64,000 nucleotides of DNA, from the NCBI GenBank assembly GCA_001632425.1, contig KV425566.1, forward strand, positions 434,001 to 498,000, written 5' to 3'. The stretch's first letter is position 1; every line of letters starts with the position of its first letter. The translations under genes and the position numbers were made by a program. The stretch comes from Neolentinus lepideus HHB14362 ss-1 (Eukaryota > Basidiomycota > Agaricomycetes > Gloeophyllales > Gloeophyllaceae). The notes under the pieces are model-generated. The model was given only the letters and a program-made list of their open reading frames with translations. It had not been told where the DNA came from and did no database searches. Positions 59,222 to 64,000 of the stretch are shown here, one piece after another.

Positions 59222-60661
59222 ATGTCTGCTTGCAAATTTTTACCTGACCCAAAGACCATCGCTGTAAGTAGTCAAGGCCGGTACTTTGCTCTAGACGCGC
59301 GAGACTAAGCAACAAGCCAGGTCGTAGGATGTCCATTCAGGTAGGCCATTACACTGCCAACCATTCCAAGTGCGACTGATTGACGAGACGTGACAACTGC
59401 CTTGAAGTGGAGGACAGGTACGCTGCGCCTGTCACGTAACATGTCTTCTCATAATGAATTTCGCAAATCTAGCCGAGAGTAGGCGTAGATAAGGGGCCCA
59501 TCCATATCGTCGAGGCTGGTCTCTTGACACAGCTGAAGGAGTTGGGATGGAATGTCCAGTTCGACGGACACCATCAGTTCGAAGAGATCTCCGCAGCGAA
59601 CGACCCGCCAATAGGGAAGCTCAAGAACCCACGATTCGTGTCTAAAGTGACGAAGGCTGTAGCCCAAGTCGTTGGTGACCATGCGAAGAAGGGAAAATTA
59701 CCATTGACAATAGGAGGGGATCATTCTTTGGTATGTTGTTCGTTCCTCCAGGCTATAGACTTGGCGCTGACCGTTGGACAGGCCATGGGAACCATTTCTG
59801 GAACATTAGAGTGAGGATAATTGCATCACGAAAAGGATGGAGACTGACATCCAGCGTCACGCTAGCACATATCCTGATGCCTGCGTTATCTGGATTGATG
59901 CTCACGCCGACATCAACACTTCAGACACCACTGACACAGGTATGCCTTCTCTCCTGTCTACTTCCATTGCATCTCACCGTCATCATTAGGAAATATCCAC
60001 GGCATGCCCGTCTCCTTCCTCTTGGGTCTTGGGAGCAAGGTCCCCGAGTTCTCCTGGGTCAAGTCTTCCCTCCGACCCGACCGCATAGTCTATATCGGCC
60101 TGCGCGATGTCGACGCCGGCGAGAAACGCATCCTCAAGGAGAACAACATCAAGGCGTTCAGCATGCACGAGGTTGACAAGTACGGGATCGGTAAGGTGGT
60201 TGAGATGGCGCTGGACCATGTCACTCCCAATCGCGATCGGCCGATTCACTTGAGCTTTGATGTGGACGCTTTGGATCCCACTGTGGCTCCGTCCACCGGC
60301 ACACCGGTGAGACATATATATAGTCCTAGTAGAAAAGAATGCATCAGTGCTGAAAAATACGGGGTAGGTCCGTGGTGGTCTCACCTTCCGAGAAGGCCAC
60401 TACATCTGCGAGGCTATCTACGAGACTGGCCTGCTCGTTGCCCTTGACCTGATGGTACGCCCGTAGCATTATCTGTAAAACTAGTCGCCGACTATCTGCT
60501 GTATAGGAGGTCAACCCTTCCTTGGAAGACGAAGCGAGTGTCAAGCAGACCGTCGCGGTCGGCTGCTCGCTAGTTCGTTCCGCCCTTGGTAAGTGCCTGG
60601 CCTCATTGTGGCGGGCCATGTCGCTGACGGTATAATTCAACCAGGTGAGACGTTGCTTTGA
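59222..60661 (+). CDS. CAR1: arginase
   Basis: Manganese enzyme that splits arginine into ornithine and urea. The first exon is [14 protein letters not shown] (42 nt). It is followed by a 20-nt exon (VVGCPF plus two bases, 59321-59340) and a 10-nt exon (59408-59417) that completes SGGQ. The next exon at 59473 continues [20 protein letters not shown]. Together they give the conserved arginase N-terminus. Metal-ligand motifs are [36 protein letters not shown] and [34 protein letters not shown] and [19 protein letters not shown] are also family-typical, and the end is [20 protein letters not shown]. About 325 residues, normal length. The final intron is at 60593-60644. Yeast arginase is induced by arginine, but no such site is identified here. 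Confidence 0.94.
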
Positions 60662-61370
60662 GCGAAGGTGCACGGAGGCAAAATTGAATTCGTTAGAGAG
60701 AAGCAGGAATAAGTTCTGTATCCATGTCCTAGGCAGGCCATCGTTGTCCTCTAATCACTGTAGCATAAACCTGATGCATCTTGCTGTGTACTTTGGATGA
60801 TGGAATATAACAGTGTCATGAACTTGCGCAGAGTTACCCTCGCACCTCGAAGTCGACCCTAAGTGCCGGTACGGATCAATGTGGCATCGATCACAATGAC
60901 AAGTAGGGCGTGTCCATTTGCTTTGCGATGCACCCCCGAAATCCTCTTGCGCATTGTGCGTTGTTGCTTGAATGGTAAGTGAGACAGAATTTTCATGCAC
61001 TTTCGTCCTTTTCTGATAGGCGCGGGCTTCTCTGATGGCTAGCCACTCTTAGTGGGTTCTTCGGCGCGTCCTCTGTGGCGCGGCCCAGTCATTGTCTTGT
61101 CTTGCTTTGTCTCGATATGGCTGTCCTGGTGACGGTCCCCTCTGCCCGGCACCGTTCCTTCAAATTCGGCTCCAACCAATTGGCTCGCGGCACTCTAGTT
61201 TTCGCTATCGTCCGAATCGGATCATCAGTAGGTCCGCTCCTTTGTCGTTTGTAGCATATAAGGAGACGGTCTTGAAACAACTAAAACCTCCAAACCGACG
61301 CCCATCAAAGTCACTCTCAACGACCACGACTAATCACTCTGCACCTCTCTCATACTGCATACCTTCAGCG
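60662..61370. other. intergenic region between arginase and small orphan
   Basis: 709 nt without a supported gene. The frame of the next gene stays open upstream from 61092, so part of this could be coding if an earlier ATG is used. Confidence 0.5.
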
Positions 61371-62038
61371 ATGGATGTTAACATGCTAGCGCGGGAGTTC
61401 CGGAGCTGCCTCACGCTGGAACCTCCTTTGTCCATCCCATCTGCGTCTTCCATCGGCTCGAATGCGGATGTGAGTATACTTTCCATGCTCTCTTAAGCTA
61501 TTTAAGTACTCATGGACGAGGTACAGTTTACCATGAATGATGACACTGAGTTCGTGCCACGTCCGAAGTCGCGTATCGGCTCAACAGGTCGCTACGAACA
61601 AGGAGCGTGAGTGGATCTGTTAGCCTCTCTCGCACAGTGAATTTGACGGATCCTCCAATCCTGTCCGGCGTTCAGTCGCGTCCGCTTTGACGAACCCGTC
61701 GCCATCCCGTCTCGGGCATCCAAGAAGATAGTTAAACGGCATGAACGTTCAGTTCAACGGTATGAACGTTCCTACCACATCATTTCTAGGGTTAAACTAA
61801 CTATGTACGCAGGCACCCCGTGCACCCCCGTGCTGATACTCTCCGAAGGGTGGCAGAGAAAGCCCGGAAACATGAAATGGAGCAACACTACCGGACGCTG
61901 CGTGCTCGAAGAGAAACAACGGAGCGGCGAAGGAACGAGTGGTTGGAGTTTGTCAGGCAGCAGCCTGTAGACTTGCCAGAGGGCCTCTTGCGCGCGAGGT
62001 TCAGTGTCTATCACCGGAACCGTACACCCGCGGTCTAG
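61371..62038 (+). CDS. orphan small basic protein
   Basis: Not recognised. I chose the ATG at 61371 (MDVNMLAREFRSCLTLEPPL), but an in-frame ATG at 61092 would add 93 residues. Three introns keep the frame. The first follows NAD (gtgagt to gtacag, rejoining FTMNDDTEFVPRPKSRIGST), the second follows EQGA (rejoining RVRFDEPVAIPSRASKKIVK), and the third follows RSVQR (rejoining HPVHPRADTLRRVAEKARKH). The C-terminal third, YRTLRARRETTERRRNEWLE then FVRQQPVDLPEGLLRARFSV, is helical and strongly basic. The product is about 160 residues. It may bind nucleic acid or another acidic partner, but there is no domain to support that. Confidence 0.6.
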
Positions 62039-62719
62039 TAAAGTTGATTGTCCATTTTTCCATTGACGACTGTACACTATCTCCTCATCTACCTCTTTGT
62101 CTTGTTTTCCCCGTTGTACATTACGCTCGTACCTGCTTCTTCTTCCAAACACCCTTACAGAATTGCTACCGTTATTTCTTGGATGTCGTATCACTTGACA
62201 ATGTACGGAATATGACAGCGCATATGTAGCCGTCGTAAAGCATTCGCTTAGACTGCTACTGTCTTGAAAGGAGCGGACAAAGACGGCGGGTGTGCGGAGA
62301 TACTCGGTACCTATACTCAAGACTAACCACAAAGACTGGCGCTCCAGTCCAAGCTCAAGGCCTCACAATTATTGAAAGGAATGTCTATGAACTATTGGAT
62401 TTACAATATGATCTGTGACTGTTGTGGATGGCACAAAACACATCGATACTGGGACTTCACGGACAGAACATATGATGGCAATTTGCACAGGGGAAATTTA
62501 AAGTCTCGCATGCCTAGGGCACACGTTTCGATATTCCTTCGTCCGGGCGTTATTCCACCCGCTGAAAGATACGTCCATGACTGCGCAACTCGATTCAAAA
62601 CGAGGGATAGATCCTGTGGGACCACATCAGCCGGTCACGACTGGAGTAGCTACCGTGACCTTGGGAGGAAGCGCGGACACTGTAGACGGTAGAGATCCAC
62701 GCTCTCACAAATCACAGCT
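62039..62719. other. intergenic region
   Basis: Holds the 3' flank of the orphan gene. A frame at 62372-62692 (+) is open but has no motif. Nothing else is supported. Confidence 0.5.
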
Positions 62720-64000
62720 CTAAATCAAATCTGTAAATATAGTAGACGAATGAGCGCAGCGTACGAATGAGGATAAAGAGCAGCGGGGGGCATTCACACA
62801 TTCCGCAGCAAATGGAGTTTGTTCTCCGGACGAAGAAGTGTTTGACATAATTAAATGCTCGGTGCCGACGCCGGAGATGAATCCTGAAGTAGAATTGGCA
62901 GTATCTTGTTCGCGTGAAGGAGGTGAAGGATGGGAAGCCCCCGTATCTAAGATAGATGATGACTTACCCATATGGCGAATTGAATAAGAGAAGTTCAAGA
63001 TGTTACTTACAAAGCTGAAGCGGGGCTGAAGGCCAGTGTCTATTAGGGCAGAAAGTATCGTTGTCCAGAGAAAAATGGATGAGATGGTCAGTAGTCTCTG
63101 GGAGGCGACCAGAAAAAGTCGTGACATGGTTCAGTGCGAGTCTGTCACCGGAAGCTTGCGGTGCCTTGCCTGAACATCGTTCATGCATAGACAGAGGAGA
63201 ACCCACTCATTTGAATGGAGAAGCCGGCGGAGCAGTGAAACGGATATCGCGTCTTCCCGTGCACTATCAGAATCCCGTATGATTGCAAAAGAAGTGGTCA
63301 CTGGTCAAAAATTTATAGTGTCAATATCAGAAAGGATTGGTGCTGCGAATAGCATCGGCGATACTCACACGCGACTGCAGGGCATCCAAGTGGAACAACT
63401 GATCCTGCCAAATAGGCAGCCTTACTAATTGAATCCGTATATAACTGAAAGTCGTCCAGGTTACCTTGAAAAAGACAAAAACGTTGTGGCATAACGAGTC
63501 TAAGCTGGGATCAGACCCATCTTGAGTAATGGGATACACCTTAACATCGACTGTCACCATCATGCAGGGTCCAGTTGTGAATTAATTCACGCCCACACGC
63601 CCTCCTCAGACTACCTGAAAAGAGTCGCGTGAGCGATGTCAGCAAAATCGGGACCTGACGACAACATAGGAATAGGATTTACAAGAGCGGCACAGAAATG
63701 GCTCACCCTCGATGATGCGCACAAGTACAAGAGGCGGTGATAGGAAGATGGTAGGCACAAGTTCAGGCGTACCTGGGTGGTTTCCAATTGACGATAAAGT
63801 TGGGGGTCAGTTCTGTCAAAATACCAGCATGTCATGAACTAACATTATCGCAGAACATGATAGTGTCGGAGCCGCTGAAGTTCGCTGTATTCAAACCTCC
63901 CGGCTCCGGGGCTGCCATAGGCTGCCAGTACGCCGGCTACTCATGTCAAGATTCGCGAGAAGATACGACGCCGCCGCTGGATGATGGCGAAAGAGTTATC
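62720..64000 (-). other. right-edge region with possible gene fragment (minus strand)
   Basis: The minus strand carries hydrophobic text (SRLFLVASQRLLTISSIFLW, TTILSALID) followed by a Ser/Thr/Pro-rich tail (MGKSSSILDTGASHPSPPSR and on to a stop at 62720-62722). Upstream pieces such as CWYFDRTDPQLYRQLETTQ and VSHFCAALVNPIPML lie in frames that I could not join convincingly. The pattern is loosely like the multi-pass DUF6534-type membrane proteins common in Agaricomycetes, but it may be a decayed copy, be cut by the window edge, or not be coding at all. Confidence 0.25.

Overview
This is a nuclear window from a filamentous basidiomycete, most likely an Agaricomycete. The genes are compact and broken by many short GT-AG introns of about 45-70 nt. 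Intergenic spaces are short. The proteins match basidiomycete or fungal families: a WC-2 type photoreceptor partner, a DASH complex subunit, a Zn2Cys6 regulator, a fungal-type arginase and an SRP40-like nucleolar protein. I found no prokaryotic, viral or intact transposon genes. All gene models were assembled by eye from open frames, splice signals and family motifs, so single exon borders may be off.

Layout, left to right. 1-1,284 holds no recognisable gene. 1.3-8.2 kb (+): Doa1/PLAA ubiquitin-binding WD40 protein, a histidine phosphatase and a vacuolar Ca2+/H+ exchanger. 8.5-10.9 kb (-): the Rag GTPase Gtr1 and lumazine synthase. 11.0-12.9 kb (+): an SRP40/Nopp140-like nucleolar protein. 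13.2-15.0 kb (-): a degenerate Gfd2/QIP-like RNase H-fold protein. 15.5-20.6 kb (+): a YTH-domain RNA reader and a TilS-like tRNA-lysidine synthetase. 20.6-26 kb is gene-poor and carries a decayed Pam18/Tim14 copy and one BTB-like gene (-). 26.1-31.7 kb: DASH subunit Dad3 (+), then ARPC1/Arc40, WC-2 and a mitochondrial SDR (all -). 32.3-38.5 kb (-): a long kinesin-4-like motor. 39.0-43.5 kb (+): inositol-pentakisphosphate 2-kinase, isovaleryl-CoA dehydrogenase and an orphan basic protein. 43.5-48.9 kb is a second gene-poor stretch with a broken C2H2 zinc-finger gene. 49.0-62.0 kb: a Zn2Cys6 regulator (+), SNW1/Prp45 (-), Cwf19/Drn1 (+), a PLP aminotransferase (-), arginase (+) and a small orphan (+). 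The last 2 kb holds no gene I can support.

The genes are mostly housekeeping and do not form a metabolic cluster. The clearest functional pairing is the head-to-head spliceosome pair SNW1/Prp45 and Cwf19/Drn1, which share a 313-nt promoter. RIB4 and the SRP40-like gene are also head to head, only 123 nt apart. I see no convincing new multi-gene system. The best leads are the probable pseudo-exonuclease, the two decayed genes in the gene-poor islands, the tiny exons in arginase and the exchanger, and the nuclear TilS-like gene with a GC-AG intron.
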